Below are positions 53,648-64,000 of a DNA stretch of 64,000 bases, piece after piece; positions within the stretch are counted from its first letter, which is position 1, and every line of letters starts with the position of its first letter. Source of the stretch: Deinococcus radiotolerans (GTDB lineage: Bacteria > Deinococcota > Deinococci > Deinococcales > Deinococcaceae); the NCBI RefSeq assembly GCF_014647435.1, contig NZ_BMPE01000004.1, positions 145,109-209,108 on the forward strand, written 5' to 3'. The notes below the pieces were generated by a model that was not told where the DNA came from, made no database searches, and saw only the letters and a program-made list of their open reading frames with translations. The position numbers were made by a program, and so were the translations under genes.

Positions 53648-53669
53648 GCTGGCCAGTATCCTGAGCAGC

Positions 53670-54224
53670 ATGCCGAAGCGCCCCGCTCCGCCCCTGAGTC
53701 GCACGCGGCGCGTCACGCTGGCGGGCGCGTTCGGGTTCACGCGCCTGATCGTGGAGCTGGGCGTGCTGAGTTCCTTCGCGTTCAGCCTCGCGCTGTTCGT
53801 CGCGGCCATCGCACAGGCGTACGCGACGATCCGCGCGGCGCTGGGTGACCTGGGTGAGGCGCACACCACCAAGAGCCTGATCGTCGCGGCGGTCGAGCAG
53901 GCCGACACGCTGCTGGTGGGCGTGGCGCTGCTGATCATCTCGTTCGGCTTGCAGGCGCTGTTCGTGGGCCGCGTGCAGAACGTACCCCGCTGGCTGCACA
54001 TCGACTCCTTCGACGACCTGAAACAGAAACTGATCGGCATCGTGATCGTGGCGCTCAGCGTGAACTTCTTCAGCGTCGCGCTGGAATGGAAGAGCGGGTC
54101 CGACATCCTCGTGTACGGCGCGGCCATTGCCGCCGTGATTCTCGCGGTGGGCGCGTACTCCGTGATTCTCTCGCGCCTCGGTCACCGCCCAGACGCGCCC
54201 GACGACCAGCATGCCGAACCTTGA
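53670..54224 (+). CDS. YqhA-family (UPF0114) membrane protein
   Basis: This 184-aa protein has four hydrophobic helices with the family features FTRLIVELGVLSSF near the N-terminus, QADTLLVGVALLIISFGLQALFV, and WLHIDSFDDLKQKLIGIVIVAL. Its function is unknown. The ATG is 7 nt behind TATCCT (53657-53662), so it is probably leaderless. It overlaps trmK by 14 nt. Confidence 0.85.
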   Translation: MPKRPAPPLSRTRRVTLAGAFGFTRLIVELGVLSSFAFSLALFVAAIAQAYATIRAALGDLGEAHTTKSLIVAAVEQADTLLVGVALLIISFGLQALFVGRVQNVPRWLHIDSFDDLKQKLIGIVIVALSVNFFSVALEWKSGSDILVYGAAIAAVILAVGAYSVILSRLGHRPDAPDDQHAEP

Positions 54225-54888
54225 CGCGCGCCTCCAGGCGGCCCTGCACCTGATCCAGGCCGAGACTCACGCGGACATCGGCAGTGACCACGCGCACCTC
54301 CCGATCAGGCTGGCCCAGCTGGGCCGCATCACTCGCGGCGTGATTGTCGAGGTGAACTCAGGCCCGCTGGAACACGCCCGCGTGAACGTCGCCCGCGCGG
54401 GCCTCACGGACCGCCTGGAGGTCCGCGCCGGGAACGGCCTGGCCCCGCTGGCGCCCGGCGAGGTGCAGAGTGCCAGCATGACCGGCATGGGCGCGCAGAC
54501 CATGCTGGGCATCCTGACCCGCACGCCAGGGCGCGTGCCGGACGCGCTGGTGCTGCAACCGAATGACAGTCCGGAACCGCTGCGCCGCTGGGCGCAGGAA
54601 AGCAGCTACCACGTCGCGGCGGAGGTCCTGGCCCCCGGCTTCTGGCGGTACCCGGTGCTGAGGCTGGAACGCCAGTCCGGCCCTGACCCGGCCTACGCGG
54701 GCCTGCCCGGGAACGCGGCCCTGCGGTACGGCCCGCTGTTGCTGCGCGAGGGGAGCGGGCTGCTGCGTGAACAGGTCGCGGCGGACATCGCCCGTTTGAC
54801 GCCGCTGGCCGCCCCAGGCCGCGCCGCCGAGCACGACCTGCACGTCGCGCAGAGCGCCGCCGTGTGGCTCTCAGGGAATAGAAAATAA
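54211..54888 (+). CDS. trmK: tRNA (adenine-N1) methyltransferase TrmK
   Basis: TrmK methylates A22 of tRNAs. The 225-aa protein has the SAM-binding ADIGSDHAHLPIRLAQLG, then VEVNSGPLEHARVNVARAG, and MTGMGAQTMLGIL and LQPNDSPEPLRRWA, which are family hallmarks (the NPPD-like position reads LQPND). It is coupled to the YqhA gene. The stop codon lies in an A-rich tract that forms the U tract of the minus-strand terminator of array unit A. Confidence 0.92.
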   Translation: MPNLDARLQAALHLIQAETHADIGSDHAHLPIRLAQLGRITRGVIVEVNSGPLEHARVNVARAGLTDRLEVRAGNGLAPLAPGEVQSASMTGMGAQTMLGILTRTPGRVPDALVLQPNDSPEPLRRWAQESSYHVAAEVLAPGFWRYPVLRLERQSGPDPAYAGLPGNAALRYGPLLLREGSGLLREQVAADIARLTPLAAPGRAAEHDLHVAQSAAVWLSGNRK

Positions 54889-54892
54889 AAAA

Positions 54893-54948
54893 CCCGCCTT
54901 CTTCGGCGGTGATAGAAAAAACATAGCGCGGTATGCAGTCGGCGTCAA
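54893..54948 (-). promoter_or_regulatory. Array unit A: promoter followed by terminator
   Basis: TTGACG (54948-54943), a 17-nt spacer containing CTGCATA, TATGTT (54925-54920), then the hairpin CCGCC ... GGCGG (54909-54894) and a GTTTTTTATTTT tail. The predicted transcript is about 27 nt. Confidence 0.65.
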
Positions 54949-55110
54949 GTCTTGCGGAATAGCTGGAAAAACACCGTCCTGGAGAGGCTTTTTCCCTAGT
55001 ACTTCTGCGGAGATATGCAGCTCCGGTCGGTGTGCCCGACCTTCCCGAAGGGGCTGGTGGCGGCTTCCCCGATGAAGGGGACAGCTGGCCGCCGGGAGTC
55101 ACGGGGGACC

Positions 55111-55178
55111 AAAACGAAAAATCCGCCCTTCTCGGACGGTGATGGGAAAAGAATAGCGCGGTATGCAGGTCCGGTCAA
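55111..55178 (-). promoter_or_regulatory. Array unit B: promoter followed by terminator
   Basis: TTGACC (55178-55173), 17-nt spacer with CTGCATA, TATTCT (55155-55150), then CCGTCC-GAGAA-GGGCGG (55139-55123) and ATTTTTCGTTTT. Confidence 0.65.
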
Positions 55179-55369
55179 GTCCTACGTGCTGACCAGAAAT
55201 TTGTCGCGCTGGACGTTCTGCTATTAAGAGCGGTAGCCGAGGGCTATGCAGTTGGGCACGCCGACGCGATGCTAATCTTCCGGCTGCCGCGCGTCGGACT
55301 GGTAGTGTCCGGATGCCTCATCGGCAGGGAGCGGCTCCCGGTGGTGGCTTACTTGGGGAGGCCCAGACC

Positions 55370-55437
55370 AAAACGAAAAATCCGCCCTTCTCGGACGGTG
55401 ATAAAAATAGGATACCCCGATATGCAGGCCGTGTCAA
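55370..55437 (-). promoter_or_regulatory. Array unit C: promoter followed by terminator
   Basis: TTGACA (55437-55432, a perfect -35), 17-nt spacer with CTGCATA, TATCCT (55414-55409), then the same hairpin as unit B (55398-55382) and ATTTTTCGTTTT. Confidence 0.65.
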
Positions 55438-55509
55438 TCCCCACGCATCGGCCTGAAAAATCTCGTGCTACACGGGTGATCTCCAGCGACGTTCCTGGCG
55501 GTATGCAGC

Positions 55510-55544
55510 GAGGAGGGCCGGAGCGCATAGCCCCGGCCCTCCTC
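55510..55544 (-). terminator. Terminator of rny
   Basis: GAGGAGGGCCGG pairs with CCGGCCCTCCTC over an 11-nt loop, 14 nt after the rny stop. It separates rny from the array. Confidence 0.7.
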
Positions 55545-55557
55545 TTCCCGTCTCTGC

Positions 55558-57276
<1,719 letters not shown>

Positions 57277-57734
57277 GGTGCGCTCCTTTGGGTGTGTTGC
57301 ATGGGGCACGCGCCTGAATGGCCACGCGCCCCGAGGTGGGAAACTGAGGGTGAACGCCTCCGCTGTGATGGACCTGTGGGGACGTTCGCCCCAAGTGTAG
57401 CGGGAAAGCCCGGCAGCGCGCGAAGGCCTGACCCTTCAGGTGGTCAGGGCAGGCAGGAGGCAGGAACGACGGTTCTTCAAGACCGCCTGAGCAGGTCAGC
57501 GGTGGTCAGGGTTGCACGGTGAAGGTCAGGGTCCCGGACAACCCGGGGTTCAGGAGCTTCACCTTCGCCGCAACTGCACCCAGCAGCGACCCTCTTCCCT
57601 GGGGGCTGACTGTGGCGAACGTGGAACTGGAGCCTGGCGTCCGCCACAGGTTCAGTGGGCCACTGCTGATGTGCAGCAGCGCTGCGTGGGCGCGCTGGCA
57701 TGGAGGGAGCAGTGAATGGGTGGGGAAGTAGAAA
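57277..57734. other. Gene-free interval with a possible gene remnant
   Basis: No complete gene is convincing. Direct words such as GGTGGTCAGGG recur between 57440 and 57510, including the 13-nt word shared with the hairpin at 12890. A minus-strand frame ending at 57506 looks like the tail of a decayed gene. The rny promoter probably lies at the left end, but no clear boxes stand out. Confidence 0.5.
57506..57700 (-). pseudogene. Possible remnant of an exported protein gene
   Basis: A minus-strand frame without a start encodes about 60 residues ending KVKLLNPGLSGTLTFTVQP and a stop. The alternating hydrophobic pattern and the LTFTV ending resemble the last beta strands of a surface protein. 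I see no family match and no upstream half. It may be chance. Confidence 0.25.
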
Positions 57735-57756
57735 ACCCCCGCCGTGGGGCGGGGGT
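57735..57756 (-). terminator. Terminator of the rpsF-ssb-rpsR-rplI operon
   Basis: ACCCCCGCC pairs with GGCGGGGGT across 4 nt, followed on the minus strand by TTTTC, 18 nt after the rplI stop. Confidence 0.85.
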
Positions 57757-57773
57757 CAAACGCTTGATGGCGT

Positions 57774-58214
<441 letters not shown>

Positions 58215-58225
58215 GTCAATTCTCC

Positions 58226-58501
58226 TTATTTCCGGACGAGCTTCTCGGTGTAGGGCAGCAGGGCCAGCTGGCGGGCGATCTTGATCGTCTGCGCGATGCG
58301 GCGCTGGTGCTTGGCCGAGAGGCCCGTGCGGCGGCGGGGGAGGATTTTGCCCGTGTCGCTCACGAAACGGCGCAGCATCTTCACGTCTTTGTAATCGGTG
58401 ATTTCCAGTTCTCCAATGGAGAACGGATCGACCTTGGGCTTGCGGGGACGCTTGGGTCCCTTGCCGCGCGGTTTGCGCTCGGCGTTGTTGGTCTGGGTCA
58501 T
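58226..58501 (-). CDS. rpsR: 30S ribosomal protein S18
   Basis: This 91-aa protein has a basic N-terminal tail ([15 protein letters not shown]) and the S18 core [25 protein letters not shown], read in two parts, then [21 protein letters not shown]. It lies between ssb and rplI, 11 nt before rplI. Confidence 0.98.
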   Translation of the reverse strand: MTQTNNAERKPRGKGPKRPRKPKVDPFSIGELEITDYKDVKMLRRFVSDTGKILPRRRTGLSAKHQRRIAQTIKIARQLALLPYTEKLVRK

Positions 58502-58541
58502 GGGTTAGTCCTTGAAATCTGCGTTCCGTGCCCAAGCGGGT

Positions 58542-59435
<894 letters not shown>

Positions 59436-59527
59436 GACGTGGTCTCCTTTGTTGCTGGCTGAATCCGGCAGGATTCGTACTGGGGTCTTGAATGCGGCTG
59501 GCTGTGCGGCCCTTGCGGGTTGACCGT

Positions 59528-59565
59528 ACGATAACAAACCTGATCTCGTTACGTCAATGGCGTAA
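59528..59565 (-). promoter_or_regulatory. ssb promoter with radiation/desiccation response motif
   Basis: On the minus strand TTGACG (59557-59552), 18 nt, TATCGT (59533-59528). The -35 box lies inside TTACGCCATTGACGTAA (59565-59549), a 17-nt palindrome with TTACG/CGTAA ends. This matches the RDRM site of the repressor DdrO, which IrrE (PprI) cleaves after DNA damage. Confidence 0.8.
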
Positions 59566-59570
59566 AAAGA

Positions 59571-59879
<309 letters not shown>

Positions 59880-59942
59880 AGTTCACCTCCTCTGTCGCCA
59901 CTCGCGGGCAAGGTCAGGCCTCGCCGGGCAGCGCAACTCACC

Positions 59943-59948
59943 ACATTA
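59943..59948 (-). promoter_or_regulatory. rpsF -10 box
   Basis: TAATGT on the minus strand, preceded by TGG as an extended -10, lies about 65 nt before the rpsF start. A weak TGGCAA stands 17 nt further up. Confidence 0.5.
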
Positions 59949-60022
59949 CCAGACTTGACGCGGGGTTGCCAGCGGTCAGATGACGCATGCCCGCCCGCCT
60001 CGCGCCCCGTACGCTGAGCGGC

Positions 60023-60526
60023 ATGACGAACCCCAGCGAGTCGGCGTCCAACGCGGTCAGCGGCATCCTCGGCATCCTGCGGGAAGCCGTCTTGGGCGGT
60101 CAGCCCGGTCAGGGCACCGCCTTCCTGGACGGCACAAAGGCAGACGGCAGTGGCAACCACGGCCTGCTGGCCACCCTGGACGCCCTGAGCGCTGCGCAGG
60201 CCAGCCAGGACGTACTGGGCAGCACCGTGGCCGCGCACGCAGCCCACACTGCCTACCACCTGGAGGTCATCGTCCGCTGGGAACGCGACGGCGACCGGGG
60301 TCCCTTCGACTGGAAGGGCAGTTTCGAGCCCACCCACGTGGACGATCCGGCGTGGGCGGCGGTCCGGGCCCGCCTGCGCGCCGCGTACGAGGATCTGGTG
60401 GCCTTCGCGCGCACCTGGGAAGGCCGCCCTGTGGACGGCGACGTGACCGAGGGCCTGAGTGGCGCGGTCGCGCACGTCGCGTATCACCTGGGGGCGATCC
60501 GGCAACTGGTCAAGGGCGTGCAGTGA
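60023..60526 (+). CDS. DinB-like four-helix protein
   Basis: This 167-aa protein has the helical pattern and spaced histidines of DinB/YfiT-type metal-binding proteins (STVAAHAAHTAYHLEVIVRW and GAVAHVAYHLGAIRQLVKG). Relatives act in thiol transfer or are of unknown function. The ATG is 7 nt behind TACGCT (60010-60015). Its stop overlaps the GTG of the next gene, so the two are coupled. A thiol-related role is only suggested by that partnership. Confidence 0.8.
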   Translation: MTNPSESASNAVSGILGILREAVLGGQPGQGTAFLDGTKADGSGNHGLLATLDALSAAQASQDVLGSTVAAHAAHTAYHLEVIVRWERDGDRGPFDWKGSFEPTHVDDPAWAAVRARLRAAYEDLVAFARTWEGRPVDGDVTEGLSGAVAHVAYHLGAIRQLVKGVQ

Positions 60527-61458
60527 CCCAACCTCGCCCCTACACCCCGGACGACGCTCCGGCTTTCGCTGCGCTGCTGTCCCTGGGCGGACGGAGTACC
60601 AGCGCGGACGACCTGCTCGCCACTGACGCCCGGCGCGCTCACGGTGACCAGCCCTGGCGGCGCGTCCTGACGTCCCCCGACGGCCGGGTGCTGGGTGGCG
60701 CACAGGTGCAGCGGTCCCTGTTCATCCCACCGGACTTCCTGCACGTCAGTGTGCTGGTCTTCCCGGAAGCCCGTGGGCGCGGGGTGGGAGAGACCCTGTG
60801 GCAGGCGGCGCGTCAGGAGGCACTCGGGCAGCAGGCCCAAGGCCTGAGCGTGGACGTCCCGGACGGTGATCCGGCCGACCGCGCCTGGGCCGAGCGACGC
60901 GGCTTCACGCTGCGCGCCCACCGCTTCGCCTCCGAGCTCGATCTGCGGAACGTCAGGGTGGCCGACTTCCAGCCCGCCCTGGACGGTGCACGCGCCCAGG
61001 GCGTGACCTTCACCGACCTGCGAGGTGCGGACGACGCCACGCTGCGCCGGTACGTGGAGTTCGTCGCGGACCGCCTGATGGACACGCCTGACCTCTCTGG
61101 CTACCCCCGCTGGACTTCCGCTCAGGTCCGCGAGATCCTGCGACTGGAATCCGACCCACGGCCCGACTGGCTGATGCTGGCGGTCGGGCCGGACGGCGAG
61201 TGGCTGGGGACGACCGTCATGGTCCGCTTCCGGCACCTGCCCTTCGTCTACAACGAACTGACCGCCCTGCACCCCAGCGCGCGCCGACGCGGTCTGGCCC
61301 TGCCCCTGAAGTTGCAGGCCGTGCAGCGCGCTCAGGCGGAGGGGCACACGACCATGCGTACCAACAACCATTCACTGAATGCACCCATGCTGGCCGTCAA
61401 CCGTCGCCTGGGCTTCCGGGCTCTGGCGGGCCGTTTCGAGATGCACCGCCTGACCTGA
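60523..61458 (+). CDS. Tandem GNAT acetyltransferase
   Basis: This 311-aa protein has two GNAT domains. Each has the acetyl-CoA motif after a beta strand: VLVFPEARGRGVGETLW near residue 80 and LTALHPSARRRGLALPLK near 248. The second is followed by RTNNHSLNAPMLAVNRRLGF, a pattern also seen in MshD-like enzymes. The substrate is unknown. GTG 60523 overlaps the DinB-like stop as GTGA. Confidence 0.88.
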   Translation: MTQPRPYTPDDAPAFAALLSLGGRSTSADDLLATDARRAHGDQPWRRVLTSPDGRVLGGAQVQRSLFIPPDFLHVSVLVFPEARGRGVGETLWQAARQEALGQQAQGLSVDVPDGDPADRAWAERRGFTLRAHRFASELDLRNVRVADFQPALDGARAQGVTFTDLRGADDATLRRYVEFVADRLMDTPDLSGYPRWTSAQVREILRLESDPRPDWLMLAVGPDGEWLGTTVMVRFRHLPFVYNELTALHPSARRRGLALPLKLQAVQRAQAEGHTTMRTNNHSLNAPMLAVNRRLGFRALAGRFEMHRLT

Positions 61459-61494
61459 GCGCCCCAGTGGAGTGCTTCGCTGCCCATACCCCTG

Positions 61495-62469
61495 CTATTT
61501 GCGGCGGCGGAACGGATTCCAGCGAGGCCCGCTCCGCTCCTCCCGGGGCTCGGGGTCAGCGCCGGGCGGTGTGGCGGGCCTCACCTGAGCGGGGGCATGA
61601 CGGCCCATGGGCCGCACAGGCTCCACCTCGGGCTTGACGGCCTCCTCGTACACCTCGTCCTCCGGCGTTTCCCCCAGAGCGCTCAGCAGGGCCCGGCGGA
61701 TCTGGTCCGCACTGGGCCGGTCCGTGGGCCGTTTCGCCAGAGCCAGCTCGGCCAGGCGACCCACGGACCGGGTCACCTGCGGATTCAGCTGCGTCAGCGA
61801 CGGTGGGAAGCGCGTCAGGTGCGCCACCATCAACTCCTCGTAGGTGTGCCCGTTGAAGGGCCGGTCCCCGCCCAGCAGTTCGTACAGCATGATCCCCAGG
61901 CTGTACACGTCGCTGGCGCTGCTGGTCGCCTCACCCTGGTACACCTCGGGCGCCATGTAGTACGGACTGCCGCTGGTCTTGCCGCCCTGCGACACGAAGT
62001 ACGTGTTGCCCAGGTCACCCAGCGCCGCGCGGCCGTCCTCCATGACGTACACGTTGTGAGGCTTCACGTCCTGATGCACGGCGCCCTGATGGTGCAGGTA
62101 GGTCAGCGCCGACGCGAGATCCGCCAGGATCCGCAGCGCCTGGTCAGGCGGCAGGGTCCGGTCGGGCAGGTCCGCCAGCTGCTCATTCAGCGCACCCTGG
62201 GGGTAGTACGTGATCGCCAGGAATGCCCCCGGACCGAATGGCGTGCCCCCGAACCCCCGCACCAGATGTGGATGGCGGAACTGCAGGGTCAGGCGCACCT
62301 CATTCCCGAACCGTTCCGCGGCGTCCTGCACCGACAGCGTCTCCGGATGCGGGAGCTTCAGCGCCACCAGCTGCCCCTGCGCGTTCGAGGCCAGGCGCAC
62401 CAGTGAGGTGTTCCCGCGCCCCAGCACGCGGTGCAGGGTGTATCCGTTTATGGTGCTCGCCTCGGTCAT
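61495..62469 (-). CDS. Serine/threonine protein kinase
   Basis: This 324-aa soluble kinase has the Gly loop LGRGNTSLVRLA, the ATP lysine in VALKLPHP, the catalytic loop VHQDVKPHNVYV, the metal Asp in LGDLGN (in place of DFG), and YYMAPEVYQG. The Arg of HRD is Gln, so activation-loop phosphorylation may not be needed. There is no membrane segment; the last 60 residues are Pro/Arg-rich and disordered. I use ATG 62469. Confidence 0.93.
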   Translation of the reverse strand: MTEASTINGYTLHRVLGRGNTSLVRLASNAQGQLVALKLPHPETLSVQDAAERFGNEVRLTLQFRHPHLVRGFGGTPFGPGAFLAITYYPQGALNEQLADLPDRTLPPDQALRILADLASALTYLHHQGAVHQDVKPHNVYVMEDGRAALGDLGNTYFVSQGGKTSGSPYYMAPEVYQGEATSSASDVYSLGIMLYELLGGDRPFNGHTYEELMVAHLTRFPPSLTQLNPQVTRSVGRLAELALAKRPTDRPSADQIRRALLSALGETPEDEVYEEAVKPEVEPVRPMGRHAPAQVRPATPPGADPEPREERSGPRWNPFRRRK

Positions 62470-62552
62470 GCTTGCCCTCAAGGGTGTCACGTTCCACAGC
62501 GGCTGACAAGCATGAACGCCACCACCCCACGCAGCACCAAGGAAAAGGAAAA

Positions 62553-62578
62553 GGCGCCACCGCACAGAGCGGCGCGCC
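62553..62578 (-). terminator. Terminator of prfB
   Basis: An imperfect GC stem (GGCGC-CCGC with GCGG-GGCGCC) is followed on the minus strand by TTTTCCTTTTCC, the best U tract among the ordinary terminators here. Confidence 0.75.
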
Positions 62579-62595
62579 CGGTCCCTTCACTGCCG

Positions 62596-63691
<1,096 letters not shown>

Positions 63692-64000
63692 GGGCGTGCC
63701 TCCCTTCCGCGCACTCCCGTTGAGCGGGACGCGGGTTCATATGCCAAGAGAAGAGTATAGGGACGCCCCCGACACAACAGTGGCCCAGAGGAAGCAGAGC
63801 AACAAAGCTTGCTTGGAGCGGGAAGAGGAGGTGCAAGGCCTGTTCTACGGTTCGCTGCATGGACGAGCTGAGCAATGATGCTCGTTCTTCCGGTGCTCCT
63901 TCCTGCTCTCGAGGACATGCTGCGCGTGGTCGCCTGGGCGTGCGAGCGAAGGTCAAGGAGGGCTTTGGGTTGGGGTGTTGACAGATTCACGCGGGGCCTG
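63692..64000. promoter_or_regulatory. prfB upstream region and window end
   Basis: On the minus strand TATACT (63759-63754) is a consensus -10 box about 65 nt before prfB, without a clear -35; GGAGG precedes the ATG. The rest to 64000 has no convincing gene. TTGACA on the plus strand at 63978-63983 may be the -35 of a promoter whose -10 lies outside the window. Confidence 0.5.

Larger units (their letters stand above)
54881..55508 (-). repeat. Array of three promoter-terminator units
   Basis: The gene-free interval holds three related units on the minus strand (A 54881-55020, B 55107-55251, C 55366-55508). Each has TTGAC (N), 17 nt, TATNNT, then within about 12 nt a GC hairpin with a T-rich tail. 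B and C share 37 identical nt (55107-55143 and 55366-55402). TATGCAG occurs six times, in pairs 81-83 nt apart. The spaces between units fold into many short hairpins. Confidence 0.8.

Noticed and set aside
54881..55508. CRISPR-like or retron-like array
   Set aside because: The repeats are only three, of uneven spacing and about 135 nt long, without uniform spacers, leader, cas genes or a reverse transcriptase nearby.
54932..55508. TATGCAG heptamers as plus-strand -10 boxes
   Set aside because: No -35 element or start codon lies at a suitable distance on the plus strand, and three of the copies fall in the spacer of good minus-strand promoters.
57512..57731. Two short plus-strand frames before the rplI terminator
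   Set aside because: They have no ribosome site or promoter, overlap each other, and encode sequences without a hydrophobic core.
63751..63878. Small plus-strand gene upstream of prfB
   Set aside because: The frame has no start site of its own, lies over the prfB promoter and shows no coding bias.

Overview
The window is a GC-rich bacterial chromosome segment that I assign to the genus Deinococcus. It has a single-stranded DNA-binding protein with two OB folds, behind a palindrome of the radiation/desiccation response type. Its PriA has lost the helicase motifs. It carries a YpdA-type bacillithiol-disulfide reductase gene. About fourteen genes start 6-9 nt behind a TAnnnT box, the leaderless layout described in Deinococcus. 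The replication origin lies inside the window (dnaA, DnaA boxes, dnaN at about 45.6-48.4 kb), with mnmG, rsmG, parA and parB and two parS-like sites 18 kb to its left. I see no rRNA, tRNA, CRISPR array, insertion sequence or prophage.

Layout. 1-8.2 kb: phosphoesterase fragment, EamA transporter, priA (perhaps behind a short coupled reading frame), an ABC exporter, a G3E GTPase and a secreted TPR protein. 8.4-12.7 kb: def-fmt, a LURP-one-like protein, endonuclease III and a secreted phospholipase A2. 12.7-19.5 kb: an accessory-looking block with a 905-aa BTAD/SARP-type ATPase regulator between two lipoproteins; direct TTCCC repeats spaced 10-11 nt stand before all three promoters. 19.5-23.7 kb: branched-chain 2-oxoacid dehydrogenase genes (E1 alpha, E1 beta, a small membrane protein, E2) behind a palindromic operator. 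23.8-30.2 kb: class V aminotransferase, mnmG, parS pair, a LAGLIDADG-like gene, rsmG, parA, parB. 30.2-36.7 kb: VanW protein, bacillithiol reductase, thymidylate operon (thyA, dCMP deaminase, folA), MFS exporter, AraC regulator. 36.8-45.5 kb: diguanylate cyclase, fumC, two small exported proteins, a two-component pair, dprA, epimerase.

45.5-54.9 kb: dnaA, oriC with seven perfect DnaA boxes and six DnaA-trios, dnaN, eno, pyk, a second DnaA-box cluster, tyrS, MOSC protein, YqhA membrane protein and trmK. 54.9-55.5 kb: a gene-free array of three units, each with a consensus sigma-70-type promoter (TTGAC, 17-nt spacer, TATNNT) running straight into an intrinsic terminator, plus six copies of a TATGCAG heptamer. 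This is the least explained structure in the window. 55.5-64 kb: rny, rpsF-ssb-rpsR-rplI, DinB-like and tandem GNAT proteins, a Ser/Thr kinase, and prfB with its +1 programmed frameshift.

The genes serve chromosome start-up and segregation, restart and repair, dTMP supply, protein synthesis and central carbon flow. The BTAD-lipoprotein block and the promoter-terminator array are the two candidates for undescribed biology.
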